A program made the position numbers and the translations under genes. A stretch of DNA of 64,000 nucleotides from Phyllostachys edulis (lineage: Eukaryota; Streptophyta; Magnoliopsida; Poales; Poaceae): positions 105,158,826-105,222,825 of the forward strand of contig CM070546.1 in the NCBI GenBank assembly GCA_036346405.1, written 5' to 3'. Shown piece after piece: positions 1 through 12,609 of the stretch (the stretch's first letter is position 1; the number at the start of each line of letters is the position of its first letter). Under the pieces are notes generated by a model. It saw nothing but the letters and a program-made list of their open reading frames with translations. It made no database searches and was not told the DNA's origin.

Positions 1-1630
1 TGATTAGCTAAATATGTGTCGGATTAGGACTAACTAATGATTAGCTTCGCTTTAATCATTGTTATGCTTCAGTGACGAGCGGGCCCTATGAACAGAAATT
101 GAGGAGAGTTTTTGAATTTGAATTTGCGTTGAGTCAATGACATGTGGACCTGGTGCATTAAGTGCACAGTAAACCGGTCCATGGACCGGTGGACCAGGTG
201 TGTGGACCTTCGGTCCATGAGCTATTCCATGTCCCTAGTCTACAATAGGTGGACCCCACTTGTTAGTAGGTTTTCTCCACGAATTAAATGAAAAAGAAAA
301 ATACTATGCAATAGACCCCACGTGTAAATGACAGAGGCTAGATTAGCCTGGGTATAAAAAGTATTTAACACGTTTATAAATTCCGAAATGATTTACTTTT
401 GCACTGAAAATGGGTTAAACTTCAAAAATTCATAAGTATTTCATTTTGACTCCAAATTAAATGAAATCAATTTTGTTAGTTTCCATTTTTACTGTAATTT
501 AACTTGGAATAGGTTTGAAATATGTTGCTATCACTGAAAATTTTGATACTTGAATTAATTGTACACTAATGGCTTTAACTTTGAAAAATTCATAGAAAAT
601 CCAAATGAACTCCAATTGAACTAAAATTTTCACCTAAATTCATATAAAATCATAATCTCACTACTATGTAATTATCATGCATTTTTTAGCATTTAGCATT
701 TTTCAGTTTTCTCGATGTTTATTCGATATCGTTCTTTCTAGATTCTGAATTGCCTGACGTGAGTGAATTCATGCGCGAGGTTTTCAAAGTTTAGCAAGTG
801 GACTTTCAGCAAGGCAAGCAACATTTTTTATTTATTCTTGCACATATATTGATCTATGTTTGTATCTTTGTCATTTAAACTTCTTTTGATAAAATTTGTG
901 TTTATTAAATGGCATTTACAAACTAGTATGTGTAGGGCTGAAAAATTGTTGCGTTTCATGCAAAACTAAGCCACTACAGCCTCTCATTTGGTCAACCACT
1001 AGCATGTATAATTTTTTCTTTGTGTAAGACTTGCGAGTACCTTTGTACTTAACTGGATTGTCTATTTTGTTCAGGTGAGGAAGATTACACTATCGACCAA
1101 TTCGTTAGCGTTGATTTTGGCGACACTAACGAATAACGTTGTTTCTAACCCCACTCGGTTGCTTCTAGGAGTTGGGCACACCTTGCTGAAAGTTTTGCTA
1201 CATGATACTTTGTTTTCTATTGTGTACTTCTGTTGATGTTTAAATTTGGCTGGTCGGCCACTTGTGTAAATTATGGACATAAGTCCTAGCTTTGGGTGTC
1301 GTTATGTAATATAATGTATGCCTTGTGTATGACTGTGATGAATATTGATAAAAGATATCTGTGTGTTAGCCACTGATCTTGGGAACTAACACGGGACAAA
1401 TATCTGAAGATTTGAAATGCTATTTGATTCATTTAAGTATGACTCGAACTGCTGAGAATCGGCTTGGTGCATACGCCATCGAGTGGTATGCGGCTCAATT
1501 CTCTAGTTGTTGCCAACAGAGTCTTCATATTTACATGGATTAAATTGGATTTAAGACCTTGGAGACTTGGAGTTATTTGCGTATGATCTGGAAGGAATAG
1601 TTCATATGTAAATAACTCTGGGTCTCCACA
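1..1630 (+). mobile_element. 5' LTR (left end outside window) of a Ty3/gypsy chromovirus
   Basis: This stretch aligns by eye to two pieces of the 3' LTR: positions 1-857 match 15271-16084, and 858-1630 match 21097-21869. The right end reads GGTCTCCACA and is followed directly by a tRNA primer site, which fixes it as a 5' LTR. The copy lacks about 1 kb present in the 3' LTR; the break falls at a short shared ATTGAT. It contains the family's 'acttgcgagtacctttgtact' block (near 1029) and the 'ggtcggcca' block (near 1251). Short reading frames here are not genes. The first part of the LTR lies before the window. Confidence 0.85.
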
Positions 1631-1634
1631 GCGT

Positions 1635-1646
1635 TGGTATCAGAAT
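1635..1646 (+). other. Primer binding site, initiator tRNA-Met type
   Basis: TGGTATCAGAAT begins four bases after the 5' LTR end. Plant gypsy and copia elements primed by initiator tRNA-Met use TGGTATCAGAGC, so the first ten bases match. It would prime minus-strand DNA synthesis and marks the start of the internal region. Confidence 0.8.
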
Positions 1647-1698
1647 CATACTAACTGTAGGTTAGAAATAGCACAGGAGTAAGTGTTAGAAAGTCTTC

Positions 1699-3637
1699 TG
1701 TGGATATCATGGGGATATGCTCACGATCTTAGGATGATGATACAATTGGCAATGGCGTTGAAGGTTTGTCGAATCACGCGTTTTCGGCGAAGTTCAATTT
1801 ACTGTCAGGCAAGTAGCGGTCTGACCGGCCAAGGTGGCGGTCTGACCAGCCATTGAGTGGCGGTCAGACCGGCCTTTGAAAATCAGTCAGACCGACCATA
1901 AAATGTTTTTCAGTTTTGAAGCTGGGTCAAAAATAGAGGGTGTAGGTAAGAGAGGAGTTTCTACTACAGTTGGTCTCATAATTTTTGGAGTTTCGAGTCA
2001 AAAGTTCTATTGGTTTGAAAGTTCCAGTAGGTTTCAGTTTTCCGGGGAGGAACTTTGGCTAAGTCCGAGCTGGGCGGTCAGACCAGCCAAAGTGGCGGTC
2101 TGACTGATTTTGGCTTGTTCATCGGCGATGATTATTTGGTTAGGTCAAGTTCATTGGTTTCAGTGCATATGTGTTGCGTGATGCATGTTTTGATTAACGT
2201 GGGTTAAGTTGCGAAGAACTTGTTCCCAGAAATAATTTCTTGGTCTATTGTTATGCAAGTTGCTTGGAGGTCAACGACGGTCAACGTCGAGGATGATCGG
2301 GACAAGGCTTGGAGAGCTGAGGTCCAGAACGATCGAGGATGCCGGGTGAGGTCAATGGATTCAAGCATGGCGCAAAATGGACAAGGATGACTGAACGGGC
2401 AGTTCGGTGCGACGGGTTGGATTAAGCGGCGCGGGTGTCGGTGCAAGTGTTATGGTGGTTTCGATGGGAGCCGGATGGGAGAGACTTGTCGACATGAAGA
2501 GAGCCGTTAATCAACCTACACGTGGCGAAGCATGGAAGTGCTTCATGAAGATTGGACTCGGTCTTTGGAAAAGGATCGAGAAGGGGTATTTTGGTAATTT
2601 CAACTAAATATCGCCTTGGTGACCTTTTGCTAACCCGCGGCACAAGACAGCGCAAGGAGAAGCGGTTTAGGTCAAGAAGAGATGAAGACGACGCTTTAAA
2701 ATACGTGCGTAAGTGAAACCCGTTTGTGTGTGGGCTTAACGGGTGCCCATTAGGGTTTTCTTTCTAGAAGCTAGCCTCCACTATAACTAGGGGAGGGTGC
2801 TGGCCAGCACCTCCTTAACCTTTTCATTTGAGAAACCCTAGTTTGTATTTTTAGGGTTTAGAGAGATTAGTGGGAGGTTAGGGTTTTATAGAGTTGGATT
2901 GATTGTGTGCTCATGTGTTGAGTCTTTGTCCTCCTGGTTGGAGTGGTTGTAAACCAACATCAATCTCGATTCAATCCAAAAAAAGATTTCACAAGATGAG
3001 TCTCTTTGTGTTCTTGCTCTCTATTTCGTGATTTTGGGTCTTTCTTTGATCCGTGAGTTTTTCTTTGGTTTCTGGCCTAGATTTAGCTTGTTGTAGCATG
3101 TGAGAATACATCTAGGATCATCTTGATCATCAATCACCCACGAGCAAGTTTCTAGATCATCTTTTCGTTTTGACTCGGTTTTGGAGCAACCTTCTCTAAA
3201 ACGGAAAAAGGTCAGAACTTTGGCATGGATCTTCACGATCCTTGATTGGAATAGGTTCTTGAAATCCTAGAGAAGGTATGTCTCATATTTGGTAAGGTTT
3301 GGAGTCACAATCAAAAGTTAGATATTTTTGTGTTTTTGAGTTCGGGCTCATTTTACTGTTCATTGGCCTAGAGGTCAGACCGATTTCGAGTTGGAGGTCA
3401 GACCGCCAACTAGCTAGAGGTCAGACCGCCCAACTAATTTGGATTTTAGTTTTTCTATTTTTGGTCTATTTGCTTCGGGGTTTTGATTGGATTCAATACA
3501 AGTCTTCCACTGTGCTTGTATATTGATCTTCATAGTTTTCATAGCGGGAGTCAATTTAGTATTGAATTCAATCAAGGTGAAAAAGAAATCGTGCTCCTAT
3601 TCACCCCCCCCCCTCTAGTCATCTTTTCGGTCCTACA
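1699..3637 (+). mobile_element. Solo LTR in the leader, probably Ty1/copia
   Basis: A 1,939-bp unit begins TGTGGATATC and ends GGTCCTACA. It is flanked by a perfect 5-bp duplication TCTTC at 1694-1698 and 3638-3642, as expected for one LTR left after recombination. It carries repeated 'ggtctgacc/ggtcagacc' motifs (near 1818, 1841, 1862, 2087, 3373, 3397, 3418) and a C-rich stretch just before the 3' end. The C-rich end and the 'tctag' just inside it resemble rice copia LTRs; this assignment is from memory and uncertain. Coding frames inside (for example 2407-2607) look accidental. It is younger than the host gypsy element it interrupts. Confidence 0.75.
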
Positions 3638-3796
3638 TCTTCAGCCTAATTATTTTCAAACTAGCAAAATAATTTCAGAAAGTTTAAGACTTGAAGATCT
3701 TTTATTCCTTATCCATCCTAGAGTCATTTCTTACCCCCAACTTTCAGTTGGATTTGTAGATGAAATGTTCACTTACCTTGTCTTTCTTATGTTTAG

Positions 3797-4597
3797 ATGA
3801 GCAGTTGGTTTTTGGTGAAAGAAACCCAGGCTGAGGACGTCGATGGATACCCAACACTGTTGCAAGATATGATATGGAGAGCAAACTTCACCTACCAGCC
3901 AAAGTATACCATCTATCGTCGCGATCGACGACTGAGAATGGAAGAGTATCGGACAATAGTCAACATCATTGCAAGACAGGTGGCTAGAAGTGCTCCATAT
4001 GGATTTCAAGTTTATGGCACCTCCAAGGCCATGGTAGTTCAGGAAGTGGCCAGTGTGGCCATGAGTCATCTTTATCATGATTTGACGGAGTTGTCTCAGC
4101 CGCCATATAACCATTTCCCACTACTAGGGCATGGCGCGGAGGTGAACACCTTCACTGAAATCCAATATGGAGAGGATCCTCAAGTGCAACAACTGGTGAG
4201 GTTAGTTCATATTATGGACCAAGTTCATCGCTGCACCAAGTACGAGCTAGGGGAGACACGATGTCATCTCAAGGAGGCCTAGGAGTACCTTAGGATCGGG
4301 GTCAGCATCAGGCGTGTTCCCGGCGACGTGCTCTATGGTGACAATGAGACCTCCCCAGCTGGTACTACCCTCCTTGAGTGTCGTCTTCCAAAAGTGGCGG
4401 GACAGATACCCACTTATGGACCGTGCCACCAAGCCCGTATGTCGGCGGGTTTTCCTCGCACTCAGAGGCCGGCACCCCCTAGAGGTCACTCCCCTTTGTT
4501 AGGATCCTCGAGGCGCCTCACCAATCCAGAGAACCCTGAGGACACGGGATCACCAGGGTTTTGGCTGTTAGATGAGTTTTCAGTAAATTTCTACTAG
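3797..4597 (+). pseudogene. orf0-like ORF upstream of gag, one nonsense codon
   Basis: This is a single frame of about 267 codons starting at ATG 3797 and broken only by TAG at 4280-4282. Its position between the primer site and gag matches the extra orf0 described for rice RIRE3 and RIRE8. The function of orf0 products is unknown. No zinc finger, membrane segment or catalytic motif is visible. The central part is rich in Arg, Tyr and Gln; the C-terminal part is rich in Pro, Thr and Arg. About 540 bases separate it from gag. The assignment rests on position and element type rather than direct recognition. Confidence 0.55.
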
Positions 4598-5138
4598 CAT
4601 AGCTAGGGTCTTAGTGTCGAGAGCTCGCTGGGTGTGAGTTTAATCAGCGAGTCGTACACCCTAAATAATGTAATAAGGTAGTAGTAGTGGAACTATCTAT
4701 ATTTGTGTAATAACTTTTGTTTCGGGTGGTTGCCATTCGCCTACGAGCTTATATGGATGAAACCATGCCGAAAATTTTCTGTTTGTTTCAATGGATCTTG
4801 TACTAGCCTAGGTGCCTTTGTACACCCATTTGGTGTTAAGTTTTTGCGCATTTCATATCACGATGCATGCTAGATTAAGTCTCATATACTTGCTGTCCAG
4901 AATTTTAATTTGAGCTCGTTCGAACGTACCTTCACCGAATTGCTACCAATTTGTGTGGTAATAGGATGGTAGGAGCTACTACTAGATCAAGAGATTAGCA
5001 GAGAGAGGGATCACCATCTTTGGGATCCCGCTCCGCCGCTGCCCATGATCCGCATACACGGGAAAGCATGTGGAACACCTTGGCTGACATAATCAGCAAG
5101 GTGGTCAGCAGGAAGAGGTACTTCCTCCGTCACCCACA

Positions 5139-6140
5139 ATGGCCGAGGTTCTTGCCCAGATTGATCATAACCGCATGGATCAGACGCACATATTAGAGCA
5201 AATTGCACACAACACCTCCACTGCTCCAAGACCATCCAGTGAAGCAGGAGTTCATCGGAATCACGAAGGTGTTGCTGATTTTCAACAGACAAACCCTCCG
5301 GTATTCTCTAGCTCCGAGGATCCCATGGAAGTAGAAGATTAGTTGTGAGCAATTGAGAAGAAGATGTTTATTGCTCAATGTTCTGAGGTGGAGAAGGTTC
5401 TGTTTGGGAGTTATCAGCTGGATGGAGCCGCCAATGCTTGGTAGGACAATTTCTACGCCATACAGCCCACCGGACACGTCCCGACTTGGGACGAGTTCAA
5501 GGTGGCCTTCCGTGAGGCACATATCCCGGAGGGCGTAATTGTCATCAAGCAACAACAATTCCTCGCACTCAAGCAAGGGCAAAAGAGCGTAACTGAGTAC
5601 CTTCATGAATTCAATTTCTTGGCTAGGTATGCTCTTGATGATGTCTCCACTGACATCCGCAGACAGAGCCAATTCATGAACGGCTTAACTGAGGAGATGC
5701 AGCTGGCTCTGGCTGTCCATGAATTTTGTAATTTCTAGCACATGGTCAACAAGGCCATAGTGGTGGAAAGCAAGAGCCAAGCCTTGGAGGAGTCGCGCAA
5801 GCGAAAGAGGGTGATACAAATTTCAGCAAGTGGCGGTTTTCCGAGGCCGCGCGCTTGGCAGCCCAATCCGCCTCGAGTCCAAGCTCCAACTCCACCGAGG
5901 CCACCAGTATTCGTATTTCATCCTCCACCACCAAATTGGCAGCCAAGAATTGGTGGAAATCTGCCCCCGCCCCGCGGCAATTTCAATCTGGGTGTGATTT
6001 GTTTCCATCGCGGACGTCCCGGGCATTTCGCAAATCATTGTTTAGAGAGACAACGTGGCTTGCCTCGTGTCCAACCATCTGTAGCACCCATGCATCCAAC
6101 AGCACCCCCAAGGGCAGCACCCAAGCCTGCTCCAGCTTAG
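5139..6140 (+). pseudogene. gag of the Ty3/gypsy element, several stops
   Basis: Gag forms the particle that packages element RNA. One frame runs through with stops at 5340-5342, 5346-5348, near 5443, near 5737 and at 6138-6140. The middle segment (about 5350-5740) has the retrotransposon gag pattern, with LDGAANAW, PTWDEFKVAF and VTEYLHEFNFLARYA. A Pro/Arg-rich stretch follows, then a zinc knuckle at about 5998-6040 read as CFHRGRPGHFANHC. The expected second Cys of C-x2-C is Arg, so the knuckle is damaged. No functional protein is expected. Confidence 0.85.
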
Positions 6141-7878
6141 GCATGTGGCCGAGTGAACCACATTACCGTCGAGGAGGCAATTGATGCACCGGACGTCATT
6201 GTGGGTATGCTTCTTGTTAATTCCAGTCTAGTTGTTGTCTTATTCGATTCTGGAGCATCTCATTCTTTCATAAAGAAACATTTTGTTGTACATCATTAGT
6301 TATATATTCATCTACTTCAACCACCACCCTTATATAGTCACTGGGATCGGTTTTGCAAACTGATCAAATTTGCCGGAATATAAAGGTGGAAATTCAAGGA
6401 GTAGAATTTTTGGCAAACTTGATAGTGATAGACTCAGTACAGGTGGATGTCATTTTAGGGATGGATTGGCTGTCCAAAAATCATGGGCAAATCGATTATG
6501 CTCAGCTGTCCATTTCTGTTACTAGTGAAAATGGCGAACAACTTGTTTTCGCATCACAGATTGTTGGGTCTCATCTTTATGCTCTGAAAGTTGATATCAC
6601 TCCTGAATTGGAAATGGTACTAGTGGTTTGCGAGTACTCGGATGTCTTTCCCGAGGAACTCCCAGGCATGCCCCCGGATCGCGAAGTTGAGTTCGTGATC
6701 AAACTTCTACCCGGTACCGGTCCAATTTCTAAGCGGCCATATCGGATGCCTTCCAATGAGCTGATAGAACTAAAGAAGCAACTTAAGGAGCTACAAGATA
6801 AAGGATTTATTTGACCGAGCTCCTCACCTTGGGGATGCCCGGCAATCTTTGTTAAGAATAAAGACAAGACTTTGCGGATGTGTGTGAACTACCATCCGTT
6901 AAACGAAGTCACAGTCAAAAATAAATATCCTCTTCCCCGTATTGATGATTTGTTTGACCAACTGATTGGAGCCCAAGTTTTCTCCAAGATTGACTTCTGA
7001 CTGGGTTACCATCAGATCAAGGTTAGAACAGAGGATATTTTGAAGACAACATTCTCCACTCGTTACGGTTTGTACGAGTACACAGTCATATCCTTCGGCT
7101 TGACGAATGCACTGACCTACTTCATGAACCTCATGAATTCAGTGTTCATGGAATACTTGGACAAATTCATCATCGTATTTATTGACGACATCCTCATCTA
7201 CTCCAAATCTAATGAAGAGCACAAGCAACACTTGAGGCTTGTGTTGGAAACACTACGCAAGCATCAACTTTATGTAAAATTCAGCAAGTGCAAATTCTGG
7301 CTCAAAGAAGTTAGTTTTTTGGGTCATGTGCTATCTAATGGTGGTGTCACTATTGACCTAAGCAAGGTACAAGATGTACTGAATTGGGTCAGCCCAAAAG
7401 CGTCACCAACATTCGAAGTTTTCTCGGACTTACGGGTTACTACCGCCAGTTCATCGAAAACTTGTCCATAATTGCGAGGCGAATGACCCAGCTATTGAAG
7501 AAGAAGAAGAAGTTTGAATGTTCAGTGGAGTGTGAACAAAGTTTTTAGATTCTGAAAGAATGCCTGACCAAAGCTCATGTGCTCACTCTGTCAGATATTC
7601 ACAAGAGCTTCGACATCTATTGTAACACTTCTCGCCATGGGCTCGGTTTTGTGCTTATGCAAGAGAGCCTAGTGGTGGTGTATGCGTCGAGGCGATTGGG
7701 ACCTCACGAAGTGAATTATCCCACGCATAACTTAGAGTTGGCAACCGTAGTCCATGATCTAAAGATTTGGCGACGTTACCTTATCCAGAATCGCTATGTA
7801 GATCTACACCGATCATAAGAGCCTCAAATACATTTTCACTCAATCTGATTTGAAACTGAGGCAAATAAGATGGCTTGA
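6141..7878 (+). pseudogene. pol part 1: protease, reverse transcriptase and RNaseH start
   Basis: The protease active-site motif DSGASHSF is near 6250, still in the gag frame. The rest continues in another frame after a shift near 6300-6350. ILGMDWL (about 6450) is the protease C-terminus. Reverse transcriptase follows (EYSDVFPEELPGMPP, LRMCVNYHPLNEVTVKNKYP, FIDDILIYS near 7180); FIDD is the catalytic YxDD-type site. Stops occur at about 6812 and 6998. A frameshift near 7410 moves the connection/RNaseH part to a third frame. RNaseH is recognisable (SFDIYCNTSRHGLGFVLMQ). The reading is cut at 7878 by a solo LTR and resumes at 11110. Confidence 0.9.
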
Positions 7879-10800
7879 TGTAACATCCCAAAGTTCTGTT
7901 ACCAAAATAAAAATAAATAAAGTTATTATTTTGTTGAATTTCTAAAATTTGAAAGAGTTTTATTGCTTTATTTGAATTTCTGAAGTTTTAAAAGTCAAAA
8001 ATGAAATTTATTAAAGTTTTTGAAGTTTTATTTGAGTTAAAGTTGAAAATTCAAATTTTAATTATTTTCTAGAATTTTCTAGGTTTTAAAAGCTTTTCCT
8101 TAATTATTTTAAAGCCAAAATAAATTATGTGCAAAAACTATTACCAATTATATGTTAGAAATATTTTATTTAAGTCCAAAATAACTGTAAAAATTTCTGT
8201 GAATTTTTCTTGAATTTTTGGATTTAACTTGCTATTTTCTAAAGCTTAATTGAATTATTTGGTTTATTTAAATTGGAAAATCAATGAAAATTCCAGAAAA
8301 CCAAATGGGCTGAATTTTCTTGGCCCATCTCCTGTTTCTATCATGCTCGGTCGCTTTTGGCCCACTCCGACCAAACCCATTCCCATCTCCTCACAGGCTT
8401 CTCGGTAGTCGGATCCGGATCGAATAAATTACCACCGACCTCCCTCTTACTCCTCCGCTAGTGGGCCCTCCCAACCCTTCTTCCTCCCTGCTTTCTTCTC
8501 TGCAAAGCTGAGCCGACGCGCCACCATTAGCGTCGTGGAAGCTCTTCAAAGCTTTTGTTCCTTCGCCGTTTCCTTACGCATTCAAGAGCAATAATGCTCC
8601 ACTCCCTCCACCGCACTCATAACGGCCACCATTCTTCTCCTTTATTCGCCGTAACTCGCTTTTGCTCACCGTCGCACTGGCATGAAACGACCACATGACG
8701 ATCACCCTCCCCCATGACTCTTAGGCCCTATAAAAGGGAGCCCTGGGAGCCTCTCCTCTCACTCATCTCGTTCCCACCATTCACCCTTTCCTCTCCTCGA
8801 TCTCCTCGCCGAATTTGGAGCTTTTCCACCATCGACCGCCACTCCTTCTGTCGCCTCTAGCACTGCCGTCGATGACACCCCGGCAAATCCGATTGCACCA
8901 ATGGCATCGCAGCATCAAGTCCTCCACCGTGCGCGCACTCACCCGAGCCAAGGACCGTTGGAACTCGTCGCCGCCGCAAGCCCGAGTTCGCTGCCACCTT
9001 TTGACCTCACCGCCGGCCGTTCCATCGCATCCCCGCACATCCGAGGTGAGCACCTAGTTCAGTGAAATCCCCTCTCTCATTTGGTACCACCCACATCCGC
9101 CGCCGTGCTGCCATTCGCCGGCAAGCTCAACGGCAAGCCGCCGCCGAATTTTGCCGACGTGGCACTGCCATCTCATGGCCACGTCACGACCACGTCGCCA
9201 TTTTCGCCCACGTGGTAGCCCCGTGTCGCCACATCATCGCTGACGTGGCAGTTCTTTTCAACCGAAAAGAATTCAGCGGATGACGTCATAAATTGGAATT
9301 TCCTTTGTTAAAATAATTTCAAAATTCTGAAAAATCTTATTATTCATCATTTCATGTGATTTCCAAACTTCCAGGGGTTCGTTCTCCTTCATACGAACTC
9401 AGATTTTCTAAATTCAAATTTCTAAATTAATATAAATTCAAGATCTAGCTAACTAAACTAAAATGATTTAATTTGGAGTTCATTTGAATCTTCATTTGAA
9501 TTTTGTTTGAATTTGGCTTATTTTCACAGATAGATTTTAAGCGACTTTGAGAGTTAGATTTTACGCCGCTTGAGAGCAACTAATTGAGCAAGGCAAGTTA
9601 TACCTTTGATCATATTTGAGCCCATTATTTAAAATTATTTAAATTCTGTTTTAAATTATTATTGCATGCTTATTTATACTCAAGTTAATTTAAATTCCTG
9701 TTTTAAATTATATTGACATTGAAATAAACTTACCTTGACACCTTAGATGAAAATCTAGTTTATACAATAGTATGAACTAGAACATTTTGAGAAAAATTAT
9801 GCTTAGCCATGCTTAGACCAAAAATATTCAATTTGGGAACTTTCAGCCAAAAATCAAATGTTGTTTAAAAGTCTATGGCATTGGTTTGTCATGGAAGATT
9901 TTGTAAATTATTTTGAAAAGCAAAAAGGAAAAGTTAGTTTGTACTTGGGCGAAATGGATGGTTGGTGGGTGCAGGTTTATGCACGGGCTCAACCTGGTTA
10001 GGGTTAAGGCCCAGGGGTTATTTTGGAAGTCGCCCAAGTCAATTAAGAACCAGTCTTCGAGCCGTATCTTGCTAAGCCACATCGTACTACCACATGTCCT
10101 GAGTATGGGGAGGGGACCTGGCCAACTAATTTGCAGTGTTTCACTGTGGTCGTTCCCTTCAGATGCGGTGGGTAGTCATGTTATGACCTACGTTAGTCCC
10201 ACCTGGCACAAGAGGGGGCTCAAATTCTGCGGGTTGCAGCCTAAAGGGAGAGAAACCTTAGTGAGGGAGGACTGCGGTGGAATGATACATTGTAAAGGCC
10301 TTGACACGAGCTCTAGACTGCTTACCTAAGGTAGTGAGCGGTGGTATCGACAGATACCAAACAAACTAGAGAATTCATGTCATGTGGGTAAAGTTGTACA
10401 ACCTCTGCATAGTGTTAAAAACTATTCAAATAGCCGTGTCCACGGTCATGGACATGCTTGGCAAAGCCACTCAAAGTTAAACTTTGGTTTTGATTTCAAA
10501 ATGATTTTGAAAACAGTTTTGACATGGATGGGTGTCTATGAGAAAAGTTATGGGTTGAAGCCCTGGGTTGGTGCCCGTGTTTGAGTTAGTGTCAGGTTGG
10601 TGCCTACACTAGCTTTATTGATTCAGTTAAAACTCAATTTTAGTTATTGTAAAATTGGAGCTTTTGAATTTAGTATTGTATTTAAATTGTCAAATATTGC
10701 TTTTGCACAAATAACCCTATAAGCCATCCTTTATTACATCAATACATGCATTAACTCTATTATTGGGTGTAACTTGCGAGCACGGTAGTTGTGCTCATCC

Positions 10801-11104
10801 TTACTTTATGCAAATAAATTTTATAGGAGAAGGACTTTGCTACTGGTGTGGATCTCGACGACTAGGCCACTACCCTAGTCGATTGTCTGTGGCAGATCAG
10901 CTGGACTCCACTACTTCTTCGTCTTCTGCTGTGTTCTTTATTGTTGGCTTGTAAGCCTTTCTTGTAATAAACTCTGTTGATTATTAATAAAGTTATGTGA
11001 TTTATGGATATTACCATATCTGTTTACTATGTGAACTAGCTATTGATCATGGGACTAGTTTAGAAATGCACAGAGGATTTGGGGTGTTACTCCCGGGTCT
11101 GACA
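7879..11104 (+). mobile_element. Solo LTR (3,226 bp) inserted in RNaseH
   Basis: The unit starts TGTAACATCCC and ends GGGTCTGACA. It lies between perfect CTTGA duplications at 7874-7878 and 11105-11109. Removing it restores the RNaseH reading (IRWL then ELIKDYN), which confirms the borders. It belongs to the same broad LTR family as 13653-21869, 23685-29686, 41502-46210 and 52838-57404. All five share the block with a tRNA-like 'ggtaaagttgtaca' stretch and a CTATTC(A/G)AATAG core (10422-10433 here, one mismatch). A GC-rich region at about 8450-9270 holds chance frames. No internal element sequence remains. Confidence 0.92.
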
Positions 11105-11109
11105 CTTGA

Positions 11110-11922
11110 GCTGATCAAGGACTATAATATGGGACTCTATTATCACCCAAGGAAAGCCAACGTAGTAGCTAACGCGTTGAGCAAAAAATCTCAATGAAAT
11201 TATTTGTCGGTCACATCTACGTCGAAAGGCTTGTGCGCTGAATTTCAACGACTGAACCTAGAGATGATCGAAGAAGCATCCCTTGCTGCCCTAATTGTGA
11301 AACCTGCCCTATAAGACCAGATCAAGATGGCTGAGAAAAGCGACAAGGGTGTGGAGAAAATCAAGAAGAAAGTAAAGATTGGCAAAGCCAAGTGTTTCTC
11401 CGAAGACAACCACGGTGTCTTGTGGTTCGGGAAATGATTGGTTGTGCCAAAAGACGTGAAGCTTAGGAGATTAATCCTTCTTGAAGCCCATGATTCTTCC
11501 TTCTCCATTCATTCGGGAAGCACAAAGATGTATCAATACTTGAAGAAAAAAATCGTGGTGGACTCGGATGAGACGGGAGATCTCACGGTTTGTGGCCGAG
11601 TGTGATATATGTCAAAGGGTGAAAGTTGAGCATTTGAAGCCCACGGGTGCATTGCAACCACTACCTATTCCCCGGTGGAAGTGGGAGGAAATCGGTATGG
11701 ACTTCATCACTGGTCTTCCAAAGACTCAAAACGGGTCCAATGCCATTTGGGTGATCGTGGATCGTTTGACGAAGTTGCCCATTTTATTCCCATCAAAACC
11801 ACCTTCACAGGGAGCAAGTTGGAAGAACTTTATATTTCTATAATCGTCTGCCTCCACGGTGTACCGAAGGTCATTATTTCAAATCGAGGTTCTCAGTTTA
11901 CCTCGTACTTCTGGAAATGCCT
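11110..11922 (+). pseudogene. pol part 2: RNaseH end and integrase N-terminal part
   Basis: This continues the interrupted pol. RNaseH ends with LYYHPRKANVVANALSKKS (about 11130-11195). Integrase follows, with traces of the HHCC zinc domain (HSGSTKMYQYL, CDICQRVK at about 11603-11626) and the first core Asp in GMDFITGLP (about 11695). The second catalytic position reads SNRGSQFTS near 11880, where the family has SDRG, so Asp is replaced by Asn. Frameshifts lie near 11565 and near 11780. The frame is cut at 11922 by the next insertion. The enzyme is dead by several lesions. Confidence 0.85.
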
Positions 11923-12604
11923 TGTCGGCGATCGAGTCGTCGATCTTACGAAAATGAAAAGAGGAAAATGGCAGAGAGTTCTTGGGAGAGGATGGGACTG
12001 CTCTTTATTGCTATGAACTAGCTATTACAAAGGGTGCCTTCGACAAGGCGGTGGACTAATCTTAATTACACTGAGTGTAATGCTTGCTATGCTACTAAAA
12101 TCCAATCGTCTATTGATCTTTCGAATTGGATTCGATCTGTCTTCTACCACTTGTGTTCTTCTTTAAGTAGTTGACGAAGTGGTGGTAGTTACTCCTGGAA
12201 GTGGTGCCTGAAGTGACGTGTCCAGTCGGAGGGAGGCAGTGGTTGACAAAGTATCAACCGTTTGATGGTTGTGCGCCTATGAGACACACAACCGTAAGGT
12301 GGTTGTTGTCAGTGTCTTTAGATTATGAAACATCGCGTGGTATGGACCAAATATGACATGTGTTCCATTCATCATACGGTATGGAATATACCCGAAGTCA
12401 GATCCAGATGCCAGTTCATTGCTTCTACAAGCAGTCATCTGGTCGGGGACTGGGTATAAGCCCTCGTCTGACCAGGTTATCCTTGAAATAACCTTTGGAA
12501 TCCTTACAACCACGGAGGTCGTGAGCCTTAATGGTTACGACCATGAAGACATATGGTCTTTTATTATGTATTAAAGTAATACATCGAGAGTTTAATCCTC
12601 GTCA
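11923..12604 (-). mobile_element. Small solo LTR (682 bp), RIRE2-like, in integrase
   Basis: The unit reads TGTCGGCG... to ...CCTCGTCA on the plus strand and is flanked by perfect TGCCT at 11918-11922 and 12605-12609. It is related to the LTR at 58336-58958: both have a GATCTTA(C/T)GAAAAT stretch near the left end, a GCTCTTTAT block, an AACCGCAAGG/AACCGTAAGG block, and AATCCTCG at the right end. The 58336 copy belongs to a minus-strand element. The same orientation is inferred here, because the minus strand has a plausible TATA-like stretch reading toward the left end. Excision would rejoin integrase. Confidence 0.85.
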
Positions 12605-12609
12605 TGCCT

